From Pseudomonas yamanorum (GTDB taxonomy: Bacteria; Pseudomonadota; Gammaproteobacteria; Pseudomonadales; Pseudomonadaceae), in contig NZ_LT629793.1 of NCBI RefSeq assembly GCF_900105735.1, positions 2,852,001-2,916,000 on the forward strand: DNA of 64,000 nucleotides. Direction: 5' to 3'. Below the pieces are notes generated by a model, which had not been told where the DNA came from, ran no database searches, and worked only from the letters and a program-made list of their open reading frames with translations. Of the stretch, positions 54,733 through 63,800 are shown piece by piece. The number at the start of each line of letters is the position of its first letter. Position 1 is the first letter of the stretch. The position numbers and the translations under genes are program-made.

Positions 54733-56010
54733 ATGAAAGACGCCACCATCGCCCTGCATCACGGCTTCAAGTCGGACCCGACCACCAAGGCCGTCGCCGT
54801 GCCGATCTACCAGAACGTCGCTTTCGAATTCGATAACGCCCAGCACGGCGCCGACCTGTTCAACCTCGACGTGCCCGGCAATATCTACACGCGCATCATG
54901 AACCCCACCAACGACGTGCTGGAGCAACGCATCGCAGCACTCGAAGGCGGCATCGCGGCCCTGGCGGTGTCAGCCGGCAGCGCGGCGATTCACTATGCAA
55001 TCCAGACCTTGACCCGTGCCGGTGACAACATCGTCACCACCCCGCAGCTGTACGGTGGCACCTACACCCTGTTCGCCCATTTGCTGCCGAGTTTCGGCGT
55101 CGACGTGCGCTTCGCCCGTGACGACTCTGCCGCAGCCATCGCCGAGCTGATCGATGACAACACCAAGCTGGTGTACTGCGAAAGCATCGGCAACCCGGCA
55201 GGCAATATCATCGACATCGAAGCCCTCGCCGACGTCGCCCACGCCCGAGGTGTGCCGCTGATGGTGGACAACACCGTGGCCACGCCGATCCTGTGCAAGC
55301 CGATCCAGTTCGGCGCGGACATCGTCGTGCATTCGGTGACCAAGTACGTCGGCGGTCACGGCAACTCGCTGGGTGGCGTGATCGTCGACAGCGGCACCTT
55401 TCCCTGGACTCAATACCCGGAGAAATTCCCCGGCCTCAACCAGCCCGAGCCGGCGTATCACGGCGTGGTCTACACCGAAAAATTCGGCCCAGCGGCGTTC
55501 ATCGCCCGCGCCCGCACCGTCCCCCTGCGCAACACCGGCGCAGCCTTGGCCCCGATGAATGCATTCCTGCTGCTGCAAGGCCTGGAAACCCTGGCCCTGC
55601 GCATGGAGCGCCACACCGAAAACGCCTTGAAGATTGCCCACTTCCTGCAAGACCACGAGTTGGTGGAGTGGGTCAGCTACGCCGGCCTGTCGGATCACCC
55701 ACACCACCATCTGGCGCAGAAATACATGCAGGGCAAGCCGTCGGCGATTCTGTCTTTCGGCCTGAAGGGCGGTTATGAGGCTGGCGTACGCTTCTATGAC
55801 TCACTGCAAATCTTCAAGCGCCTGGTGAACATCGGCGATGCCAAGTCCCTGGCCTGCCATCCGGCGTCCACCACCCACCGTCAGATGAATGAACAAGAGC
55901 AGGCGAAAGCCGGCGTGAAGCCGGAGATGATTCGCCTGTCAGTCGGCATTGAGGCGATTGAGGACCTGATCGAGGACTTGCAGCAGTCTTTGGCTTCAAC
56001 CCAACTCTGA
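54733..56010 (+). CDS. metY: O-acetylhomoserine sulfhydrylase-type PLP enzyme
   Basis: Makes homocysteine from O-acylhomoserine and sulfide in methionine synthesis; 425 residues, the length of the Cys/Met-metabolism PLP family. PLP binding is seen in VVHSVTKYVGGHGNSLGGVI with the Schiff-base lysine at about K204; GGIAALAVSAGSAAIHYAI and LPMNAFLLLQG-type APMNAFLLLQGLETLALRME are family regions. A GGAGGT site precedes the ATG. Its 3' end overlaps the convergent DUF4123 gene by 15 bp. Confidence 0.92.
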   Translation: MKDATIALHHGFKSDPTTKAVAVPIYQNVAFEFDNAQHGADLFNLDVPGNIYTRIMNPTNDVLEQRIAALEGGIAALAVSAGSAAIHYAIQTLTRAGDNIVTTPQLYGGTYTLFAHLLPSFGVDVRFARDDSAAAIAELIDDNTKLVYCESIGNPAGNIIDIEALADVAHARGVPLMVDNTVATPILCKPIQFGADIVVHSVTKYVGGHGNSLGGVIVDSGTFPWTQYPEKFPGLNQPEPAYHGVVYTEKFGPAAFIARARTVPLRNTGAALAPMNAFLLLQGLETLALRMERHTENALKIAHFLQDHELVEWVSYAGLSDHPHHHLAQKYMQGKPSAILSFGLKGGYEAGVRFYDSLQIFKRLVNIGDAKSLACHPASTTHRQMNEQEQAKAGVKPEMIRLSVGIEAIEDLIEDLQQSLASTQL

Positions 56011-56709
56011 GCCCAGCCAGGCAGCCAGCGCCTGATGACTGACATCCGGCCGGTGCACGAAGTGAGCGACCTTGTGCTTCAAGGTCGCCGGCGCAAAGGC
56101 ACCGTGCAGGTCCGGGCGTTGTTCTTCCAGCCATTGCAGCAGATTGTCCACCAGCGTGACGCTCGATTGCTCACTCAAGTGCTGGAGAACCTGCGGCGGC
56201 ACTTGCCACCACGGGCTTGGCTTTGCCGCTCCCACCGTTGTGACTGCTACCTCAAGCTGGTGACCATTGATCCAGTAGCGACTGAACACCGGGAGCAACG
56301 CCTTTGCCTGCGGCCCCAGTGCCTGCAAAACAGGCAGTACATAGGCGCCGTCCCAGAAGCGAAAGAACACCGCCTGCCCTTCCGGCAACATTACCTTGGT
56401 CAGGCTGCGCAGATGCTCGACGACGGTTTGCACAGGACAGGACGATACAGCCAACCATCCCCAGTCAGTACCTTCGCATTCGCCGGCCCATTTCAGAAAA
56501 GCACTTTCAACGGCAACCACCGCAACGTAGGGCATGACTTCATCCCATGCCGCATATTCGCTTCCCGCCCAGATTGGACTGAGCGAGCCACCACTGGTAC
56601 GACGCCAGGCTTCAAGCGGCTTGCAGTCGCTGGCATTGCCCAACACTGCAAACAACTGCTCGCCCTCTTGCAAGGGTGCAGCCTCAAGCCACTGCCCGGG
56701 GGCAATCAT
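55996..56709 (-). CDS. DUF4123 domain protein, type VI secretion adaptor (Tap/TEC-like)
   Basis: A 237-residue DUF4123 protein. Adaptors of this family load a specific effector onto the VgrG tip and are encoded between vgrG and the effector. Seen here: LFAVLGNASDCKPLEAW, PYVAVVAVESAFLKWAG, and GWLAVSSCPVQTVVEHLRSL followed by FFRFWDGAYVLPVLQALG, a typical DUF4123 stretch. Its start overlaps the vgrG stop (ATGA), so the two are cotranslated. Its stop lies inside the metY 3' end, and no effector gene follows. Confidence 0.85.
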   Translation of the reverse strand: MIAPGQWLEAAPLQEGEQLFAVLGNASDCKPLEAWRRTSGGSLSPIWAGSEYAAWDEVMPYVAVVAVESAFLKWAGECEGTDWGWLAVSSCPVQTVVEHLRSLTKVMLPEGQAVFFRFWDGAYVLPVLQALGPQAKALLPVFSRYWINGHQLEVAVTTVGAAKPSPWWQVPPQVLQHLSEQSSVTLVDNLLQWLEEQRPDLHGAFAPATLKHKVAHFVHRPDVSHQALAAWLGSELG

Positions 56710-58727
56710 GGCGCACCTCCGGGGAGGGATGCGCTGCGATGTAGAGGCGTATCACACACACCATTCCTGCAGCGCTCACACTCTTCGCAAAAGGGCGCAC
56801 TGCGTTTCAGGCTGGACACCTGCACAGCACTCAACGGTGCCGCTATGACAGCCAGCACCTTTTCCTGCAGCCCCGGCGTCAGCAGCGCTCCGGCCGATGC
56901 CGGTGAACCGCCAAGCTGGACCTCGGTGCTGCTGAAAATCCCGTCCGCTGAAACATTAATCCAGTGCCCGCCAGCCTGAAGGGTCACGCTGGCGCCTGCA
57001 TCGATAACAATGCGTTGCCCGGCGCCGATGTGAACGGTGAACCCGGCACGCACCTGCTGGGAGCCGGCGATCATGAGGTGATCGTCCTGCTTGAGTTCGG
57101 TCAGTCGGTTGCCGTGGGTGGTGCGCAGTTCTTCGCCCTGAAGCTCGTGACGATCCAGGCCTTTGACGATTACGTTGCGCTGGTTGTCGACCTGCATGTG
57201 CTGGTCGTGTAGCACATGCTGGGTCCAGTTGCGCTGGGCACGCAGGTAGATTTCCTCGGCACCCTTGCGGTCCTCGATGCGCAGCTCGTTGTAGCCACCG
57301 CCACCGGGGCTGGTCTGGCTGCGGAAGATGCTGCGGGTCTTGTCCGCCGGCAGGTCCAACGGCACAGGCGTCGCCGCATTGGCCAGGCAGCCGACCACCA
57401 GCGGCGTGTCGGCGTCGCCATCGACAAAGCCCACCAGCACCTCCATGCCTACCCGCGGGATCAACACCGCGCCGTAATGCTCATGGGCCCAGCCACTGGC
57501 CACTCGCAACCAGCAGCTGGAATGCTCATTGTTTTCTCCGACGCGATCCCAGGCCAGTTGCACCTTGACCCGGCCGTATTCATCACAATGGATTTCACTG
57601 TCGACGGGGCCGGTGACCACCGCGTTCTGGTAACCGGAAATGCGAGTGCGTAGCGGCGGCAGCGTGGGCCGAAACGCCGTGTCCCATGGCGTGGCGACGA
57701 AGGTGTTGCTGTATCCCTGGAGCGCCCCACTACCCACAGACTCCTCAAGTACTTGAGGCTGACTACCGAAGTGAACGACCCGAGTCACCAGCCACAGATC
57801 ATTCCACTCCTCGCGCGGGTGCGCTGCCAGCCTGAAAAACTGACCACTGACCAACGACGGTTGATCACCACTGCCGTGGGCCTGGCGATAGTCGCCGCGC
57901 CGTCGCTCAAGAGCACGTTGTGCCAAGTGCTTGCCGTGAGCCCTATCAGTAAAGTGTCCGGGGTATTCCTGGTCTTCCAGGGACGGAAGCTGCTCGCCGA
58001 GTACTTCACTTTCCAGCTGCAGTCGCGGCTTGCGGAAGTCGTAATCCCGCAAGTTGACACCCGTCGTCCGGGCCTCCAGGCGGACCGAAAAGCGCTTGAT
58101 TACGGGCGTATCGGCGACCATCCCGGTGCCGGGCGCATAGTCGGTTGGGTGCTCGTCCTGAGCGAATACCGCCTGGTCATCACCAAACACCAACAGGTGC
58201 CCGTCGGGGTTGTGATGGAAATGGTAGTGAATCCCCAACTCGGCACACAGCCGCTGGATAAACCCCAAATCGCTCTCACCAAACTGCACGCAGTACTCAC
58301 GCTCGGGATACACACCACCCAATCTGAATTCGAAAGCATCACCGTGGATGCCCTGCCCCTCCAGCACCTGTTTGATGATCTGCGGCACGCTCTGGTGCTG
58401 GAAAATACGCTGGTGGCTGCTGTGTTGCAGGTACGCCAGGCGTGGTACCAGGCTGATCTGGTAGCGGGTCAGGCGCCTGCCGGAATCGCCCTGGGCAACG
58501 CGGTAGATTTGGCCGTGAATGCCATGCCCCTGGGCATCAAAGCTCAAGAAGGCCTGGCGGTGCAGCAGGCTTTCAAGGTCAAGGTCCGGCTGGTCGCTGA
58601 CCAGTTCAAGGTCAAAGCGATAAGGCTCGCTGATGGCTTCGTTGCCCTTGAACTCAAAAACCTTGAGATCACTGGGCACGCCGTCGAGGGTCAGGGTAAA
58701 AGCACTTTGATTGGCAGGAGCGAACAT
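56706..58727 (-). CDS. vgrG: Type VI secretion tip protein VgrG (TssI)
   Basis: Forms the trimeric spike of a type VI secretion system; 673 residues. The gp27-like N-terminal part has AFTLTLDGVPSDLKVFEF and HRQAFLSFDAQGHGIHGQIY, the gp5-like OB fold is DEYGRVKVQLAWDRVGENNE with VASGWAHEHYGAVLIPRVG, and a beta-helical stalk follows (TLTELKQ, AGQRIVIDAGASVTLQAG). The C-terminus adds a cysteine cluster FCEECERCRNGVC (C647, C650, C653, C658). No toxic domain extension is visible. Other T6SS genes are absent from the window, so it is an orphan vgrG using a system elsewhere. Confidence 0.93.
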   Translation of the reverse strand: MFAPANQSAFTLTLDGVPSDLKVFEFKGNEAISEPYRFDLELVSDQPDLDLESLLHRQAFLSFDAQGHGIHGQIYRVAQGDSGRRLTRYQISLVPRLAYLQHSSHQRIFQHQSVPQIIKQVLEGQGIHGDAFEFRLGGVYPEREYCVQFGESDLGFIQRLCAELGIHYHFHHNPDGHLLVFGDDQAVFAQDEHPTDYAPGTGMVADTPVIKRFSVRLEARTTGVNLRDYDFRKPRLQLESEVLGEQLPSLEDQEYPGHFTDRAHGKHLAQRALERRRGDYRQAHGSGDQPSLVSGQFFRLAAHPREEWNDLWLVTRVVHFGSQPQVLEESVGSGALQGYSNTFVATPWDTAFRPTLPPLRTRISGYQNAVVTGPVDSEIHCDEYGRVKVQLAWDRVGENNEHSSCWLRVASGWAHEHYGAVLIPRVGMEVLVGFVDGDADTPLVVGCLANAATPVPLDLPADKTRSIFRSQTSPGGGGYNELRIEDRKGAEEIYLRAQRNWTQHVLHDQHMQVDNQRNVIVKGLDRHELQGEELRTTHGNRLTELKQDDHLMIAGSQQVRAGFTVHIGAGQRIVIDAGASVTLQAGGHWINVSADGIFSSTEVQLGGSPASAGALLTPGLQEKVLAVIAAPLSAVQVSSLKRSAPFCEECERCRNGVCDTPLHRSASLPGGAP

Positions 58728-58863
58728 CCGGTGTTTCTCTGCGAGTAGTGGGTGGCCGATTCTGCACCAGCCGTTTGCCGAGCTGAGTGTGTTGCAGGCA
58801 AATCAGTAAATCCCTACGCCGTGAGCACCCTGGTCCTATCCGTTCCCCTTGAATCCCGCCCAT

Positions 58864-58904
58864 AAAAAACGGCCCGTCATCCATGGGATGCGGGCCGCTT
58901 TTTA
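58864..58904 (-). terminator. Terminator downstream of putP
   Basis: CGGCCCG (58870-58876) and CGGGCCG (58891-58897) pair, extended inward by short CATCC/GGATG matches. On the minus strand the stem is followed by TTTTTT (58864-58869); on the plus strand by CTTTTT. It can serve putP and, in reverse, block transcription toward it. Confidence 0.9.
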
Positions 58905-58930
58905 TGGGCGGGCATTCAAGCCCCCGCCGA

Positions 58931-60415
58931 TTACTTGTTGAGGTTGTAATCCGCCTCGGCCGCGTCAAACCGCTGAAGCATGCCAGTCGTCGGAGCACCC
59001 AGCTTGCTCACAAAGTAGATCGCCAGGCTCGCGAAGATGAAGCCCGGGATGATTTCGTACAGGCCAAACAGGCTGAAGTGCTTCCACACGATCACAGTGA
59101 TCGCACCCACCAGGATGCCGGCCAGTGCGCCATTACGCGTCATGCCTTTCCACAGTACGGAGATCAGCACCACGGGACCGAACGCAGCACCGAAACCAGC
59201 CCAGGCGTAGCTCACCAGGCCCAGTACGCGGTTTTCCGGGTTGGCGGCCATGGCGATGGCGATCAGCGCCACCAGCAGCACCATGGCGCGACCGACCCAC
59301 ACCAACTCAACCTGGGAGGCGTTTTTGCGCAGGAAGGTTTTGTAGAAGTCTTCGGTCAGGGCGCTGGAGCACACCAGCAACTGGCAGCTCAGGGTGCTCA
59401 TCACGGCAGCCAGGATGGCCGACAGCAGCACACCGGCAATCCATGGGTTGAACAGCAACTTGGCCAGCTCAATGAACACACGCTCGTGGTTCTCGGTCAC
59501 GGGACCAGCGACTTCCGGGTGCGCCGAGAAGTAGGCGATACCGAAGAAGCCCACGGCCACGGTACCGCCCAGGCACAGGATCATCCAGGTCATGGAGATG
59601 CGACGCGCCTTGGCAATCGACTTCACCGAATCCGCCGCCATGAAGCGCGCGAGGATGTGCGGCTGGCCGAAGTAACCCAGGCCCCAGCCCATCAGCGAGA
59701 TAATGCCGATGAAGGTGGTGTTTTTCAGCATGTTGAAGTTGTCAGGGTTCTGCGCTTCGATCGCCAGGAAGGTGGTGTCGACGCCACCGGTGGCCAGCAG
59801 CACGATGATCGGCGTGAGCAACAGGGCGAAGATCATCAGCGTGGCTTGTACGGTGTCAGTCCAGCTCACCGCCAGGAAACCACCCACGAAGGTGTAGGCA
59901 ATGGTCGCCGCAGCACCGGCCCACAGCGCGGTCTCGTAGGACATGCCGAAGGTGCTTTCAAACAGGCGGGCGCCGGCAACGATGCCGGAAGCGCAGTAAA
60001 TGGTGAAGAACACCAGGATCACCACCGCAGAGATGATCCGCAGCAGGCCGCTTTTATCTTCGAAACGGCTGGAGAAATAATCCGGCAGGGTCAGGGCGTC
60101 GCCGTTGTGCTCGGTCTGCACCCGCAGGCGGCCGGCTACAAACAGCCAGTTCAGGTAGGCGCCGACGATCAGGCCGATGGCGATCCAGCTTTCCGACAGG
60201 CCAGACATGTAGATCGCGCCGGGCAGGCCCATCAGCAACCAGCCGCTCATGTCCGAGGCGCCGGCCGAGAGCGCGGTGACCACGCTGCCGAGGCTGCGAC
60301 CGCCGAGGATGTAGTCGGAAAGGTTGTTGGTGGAGCGATAGGCCATGAAGCCGATCAGCACCATGGCAGCGATATAGATCACAAATGTGATCAGGGTAGG
60401 ATTACTTACGCTCAT
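58931..60415 (-). CDS. putP: Sodium/proline symporter
   Basis: Inner-membrane sodium-coupled proline uptake; 494 residues, equal to the E. coli protein, with about 13 membrane segments. The start MSVSNPTLITFVIYIAAMVL is chosen over an upstream codon at 60469, which adds a charged, non-family stretch. SSS-family marks: NNLSDYILGGRSLGSVVTAL, SAGASDMSGWLLMGLPGAIY and GYFGQPHILARFMAADSVK. It is divergent from putA across 458 bp carrying GTTGCA boxes, so it is probably induced by proline through PutA or PruR. Confidence 0.97.
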   Translation of the reverse strand: MSVSNPTLITFVIYIAAMVLIGFMAYRSTNNLSDYILGGRSLGSVVTALSAGASDMSGWLLMGLPGAIYMSGLSESWIAIGLIVGAYLNWLFVAGRLRVQTEHNGDALTLPDYFSSRFEDKSGLLRIISAVVILVFFTIYCASGIVAGARLFESTFGMSYETALWAGAAATIAYTFVGGFLAVSWTDTVQATLMIFALLLTPIIVLLATGGVDTTFLAIEAQNPDNFNMLKNTTFIGIISLMGWGLGYFGQPHILARFMAADSVKSIAKARRISMTWMILCLGGTVAVGFFGIAYFSAHPEVAGPVTENHERVFIELAKLLFNPWIAGVLLSAILAAVMSTLSCQLLVCSSALTEDFYKTFLRKNASQVELVWVGRAMVLLVALIAIAMAANPENRVLGLVSYAWAGFGAAFGPVVLISVLWKGMTRNGALAGILVGAITVIVWKHFSLFGLYEIIPGFIFASLAIYFVSKLGAPTTGMLQRFDAAEADYNLNK

Positions 60416-60873
60416 TGAGTTACGCCCTGGCTTTGTTTTTATGTAGCGGCGGTCTGTCCGGACGGCCACCCACTTGGCTAGTGGATAGACGAAACCTGAC
60501 GCCGCGCATTTATGACTGACGTTTCCCCAGGAAAGCCATCAGCCGATGAACCGTCCGTAAGAGGTTGCACCTTGGGCGCGAATGCTATTCAACAAAGCAA
60601 ATAAGGTGCAACCAGTTTCTTGAGAATAAGTTGCACCTTGATGTGTTTTACGGAAAACACCGTGTTTTTGCTCCTTTTCGGAGCAAGCGCAGCCAAAGTC
60701 AGAAGTAAATGCACCAAGGCACAGCCGATTCGGCTGCGCCGATATTTTTTCCCGATCAACATCAAAAATTTCATGGATAAAAAGGGTTGCACCCGGTTGC
60801 ACCTCTCTCGGCGCAAAGCTAATCTTGCCGCCAGCTGATGCCACGCAGTAGTGGCACCCATGAGGATAAAAAG
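60416..60873. other. putP-putA divergent control region
   Basis: A 458-bp gap rich in structure. It holds the five GTTGCA boxes and several hairpins: AAAACACCGTGTTTT (near 60654-60668), GCTCCTTTTCGGAGC (60670-60684) and CAGCCGATTCGGCTG (60722-60736). The putA ribosome site GAGGA lies 8 nt before its ATG. I see no supported gene here. Confidence 0.6.
60563..60801. promoter_or_regulatory. Array of five GTTGCA boxes, candidate PutA operators
   Basis: GTTGCA or its complement occurs at 60564-60569, 60607-60612 (complement), 60630-60635, 60786-60791 and 60796-60801. Most extend to GGTTGCACC; the last two are spaced 10 bp, one helical turn. GTTGCA is the reported binding sequence of the ribbon-helix-helix domain of PutA in E. 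coli, and the PutA here has such a domain. Confidence 0.75.
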
Positions 60874-63800
60874 ATGGCTACGACCACCCTTGGGGTCAAA
60901 CTTGACGACCCGACCCGCGAGCGCCTGAAGGCGGCCGCGACCTCCATTGATCGCACGCCGCACTGGCTGATCAAGCAGGCGATTTTCAATTACCTGGAGA
61001 AACTCGAGGGTGGTGCAACCCTGGCCGAGCTCAACGGCCTGGCCAGCAAGGAAGCAGAAGAAGCCGGCGAGGTCCAGACCGACCACGCCCACCAGTGCTT
61101 CCTGGAGTTCGCCGAGAGCATCCTGCCGCAATCGGTGCTGCGCGCGTCGATCACCGCCGCTTACCGTCGCCCGGAACCGGAAGTGGTACCGATGCTGATT
61201 GAGCAGGCGCGTCTGCCTGCGGCAATGGCCGAAGCCACCAACAAGCTCGCCTCTTCGATTGCCGAGAAACTGCGCAATCAGAAAAGCGCCGGCGGCCGTG
61301 CAGGCATCGTCCAGGGCCTGCTGCAGGAATTTTCCCTGTCGTCCCAGGAAGGCGTAGCGCTGATGTGCCTCGCCGAAGCGCTGCTGCGCATCCCGGACAA
61401 GGGCACCCGCGACGCACTGATCCGCGACAAGATCAGCACCGGCAACTGGCACCCACACCTGGGCAACAGCCCGTCGCTGTTCGTCAACGCCGCCACCTGG
61501 GGCCTGCTGCTGACCGGCAAACTGGTCGCCACCCACAACGAAGCCGGCCTGACGTCGTCCCTGAGCCGCATCATCGGCAAAAGCGGCGAGCCGATGATCC
61601 GCAAGGGCGTCGACATGGCGATGCGCCTGATGGGCGAGCAGTTCGTCACCGGCGAAACCATCGCTGAAGCCCTGGCCAACGCGAGCAAGTTCGAAGCCAA
61701 GGGTTTCCGCTATTCCTACGACATGCTCGGTGAAGCCGCACTCACCGAACACGACGCCCAGAAATACCTGGCCTCGTACGAACAAGCCATCCACTCGATC
61801 GGCAAAGCGTCCCACGGTCGTGGGATTTATGAAGGCCCGGGCATCTCCATCAAGCTTTCGGCCCTGCACCCGCGTTACAGCCGTGCGCAGTACGAGCGCG
61901 TGATGGACGAGCTGTACCCGCGCCTGCTGTCGCTGACCCTGCTGGCCAAGCAATACGACATCGGTTTGAACATCGACGCCGAAGAAGCCGATCGCCTGGA
62001 GCTGTCCCTCGACCTGCTGGAACGCCTGTGCTTCGAGCCGCAACTGACCGGCTGGAACGGTATCGGCTTCGTGATCCAGGCTTACCAGAAGCGTTGCCCG
62101 TATGTGATCGACTACGTGATCGACCTGGCACGCCGCAGCCGCCATCGCCTGATGATCCGCCTGGTGAAAGGCGCGTACTGGGACAGCGAAATCAAGCGCG
62201 CCCAGGTCGAAGGCCTGGAAGGCTATCCGGTCTACACCCGCAAGGTGTACACCGACGTTTCCTACATTGCCTGTGCACGCAAACTGCTCTCGGTCCCGGA
62301 AGTTATCTACCCGCAGTTCGCCACCCACAACGCCCATACCTTGTCGGCGATCTACCACATCGCCGGCCAGAACTATTACCCCGGCCAGTACGAGTTCCAA
62401 TGCCTGCACGGCATGGGCGAACCACTGTACGAGCAGGTTGTAGGCAAGGTCTCCGAAGGCAAGCTGAACCGTCCGTGCCGCGTGTACGCACCGGTCGGCA
62501 CCCACGAGACATTGCTGGCTTACCTGGTGCGTCGCCTGCTGGAAAACGGCGCCAACACTTCGTTCGTCAACCGCATCGCCGACCAATCCATCTCGATCCA
62601 GGAGTTGGTGGCCGATCCAGTGGCCAGCATCGAGCAGATGGCGACGCTGGAAGGCGGCTTCGGCCTGCCGCACCCGCGTATCCCGCTGCCCCGCGACCTG
62701 TATGGTGCCGAGCGCGCCAACTCCGCCGGTATCGACCTGGCCAACGAACACCGTTTGGCGTCGCTGTCCTGCGCCTTGCTGGCCACCGCCCACAACAACT
62801 GGAAAGCCGCGCCGATGCTCGGTTGCACCTCCAGCAATGAAGCCGCTGCGCCGGTGTTGAACCCGTCGGATCTGCGTGACGTGGTCGGCCACGTACAGGA
62901 AGCGACTGTTGAAGACGTCGACAACGCCATCCAGTGCGCCCTGAAAGCCGGGCCCATCTGGCAGGCCACCCCGCCCGCCGAACGCGCCGCGATTCTCGAA
63001 CGCGCCGCTGACCTGATGGAAGGCGAGATCCAGCCACTGATGGGCCTGCTGGCCCGTGAAGCCGGCAAGACCTTCGCCAACGCCATCGCCGAAGTGCGTG
63101 AAGCCGTGGACTTCCTGCGTTACTACGCGGTGCAGGCCCGTAACGATTTCACCAACGACGCCCACCGCCCACTGGGCCCAGTGGTGTGCATCAGCCCGTG
63201 GAACTTCCCGCTGGCGATCTTCAGTGGCCAGGTCGCCGCCGCACTGGCCGCCGGTAACCCGGTGCTGGCCAAGCCTGCCGAGCAAACACCACTGGTGGCC
63301 GCACAAGCCGTGCGCCTGTTGCTGGAAGCCGGGATTCCGGAAGGCGTGCTGCAACTGCTGCCGGGCCAGGGCGAAACCGTCGGTGCCCGCCTGGTGGGTG
63401 ATGAGCGCGTCAAGGGCGTGATGTTCACCGGCTCCACCGAAGTCGCGCGTCTGCTGCAACGCAACGTCGCCGGCCGCCTGGATGCACAGGGTCGTCCGAT
63501 CCCGCTGATCGCCGAAACCGGTGGCCAGAACGCGATGATCGTCGATTCCTCGGCGCTCACCGAACAAGTCGTGATCGACGTAGTGTCCTCGGCCTTCGAC
63601 AGTGCCGGCCAACGCTGCTCGGCCCTGCGCGTGCTGTGCTTGCAGGAAGATTCCGCTGATCGCGTCATCGAAATGCTTAAAGGTGCCATGGCTGAATGCC
63701 GCCTCGGCAACCCGGAGCGCCTGTCGGTGGACATTGGCCCGGTGATCGACGCCGAAGCCAAGGCCGGCATCGAGAAACACATCCAGGCCATGCGCGACAA

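Noticed and set aside
56706..58727. A complete type VI secretion locus
   Set aside because: Only vgrG and a DUF4123 adaptor are present. No TssB/C sheath, Hcp, ClpV, baseplate or membrane-complex gene is in the window.
60416..60469. Upstream start for PutP adding 18 residues
   Set aside because: The extension MAVRTDRRYIKTK is charged and absent from the family; the second ATG gives the canonical 494-residue length.
60654..60736. Hairpins in the putP-putA gap as an sRNA gene
   Set aside because: Three short stems are visible, but there is no clear promoter or a terminator with a T-tract to delimit a transcript.
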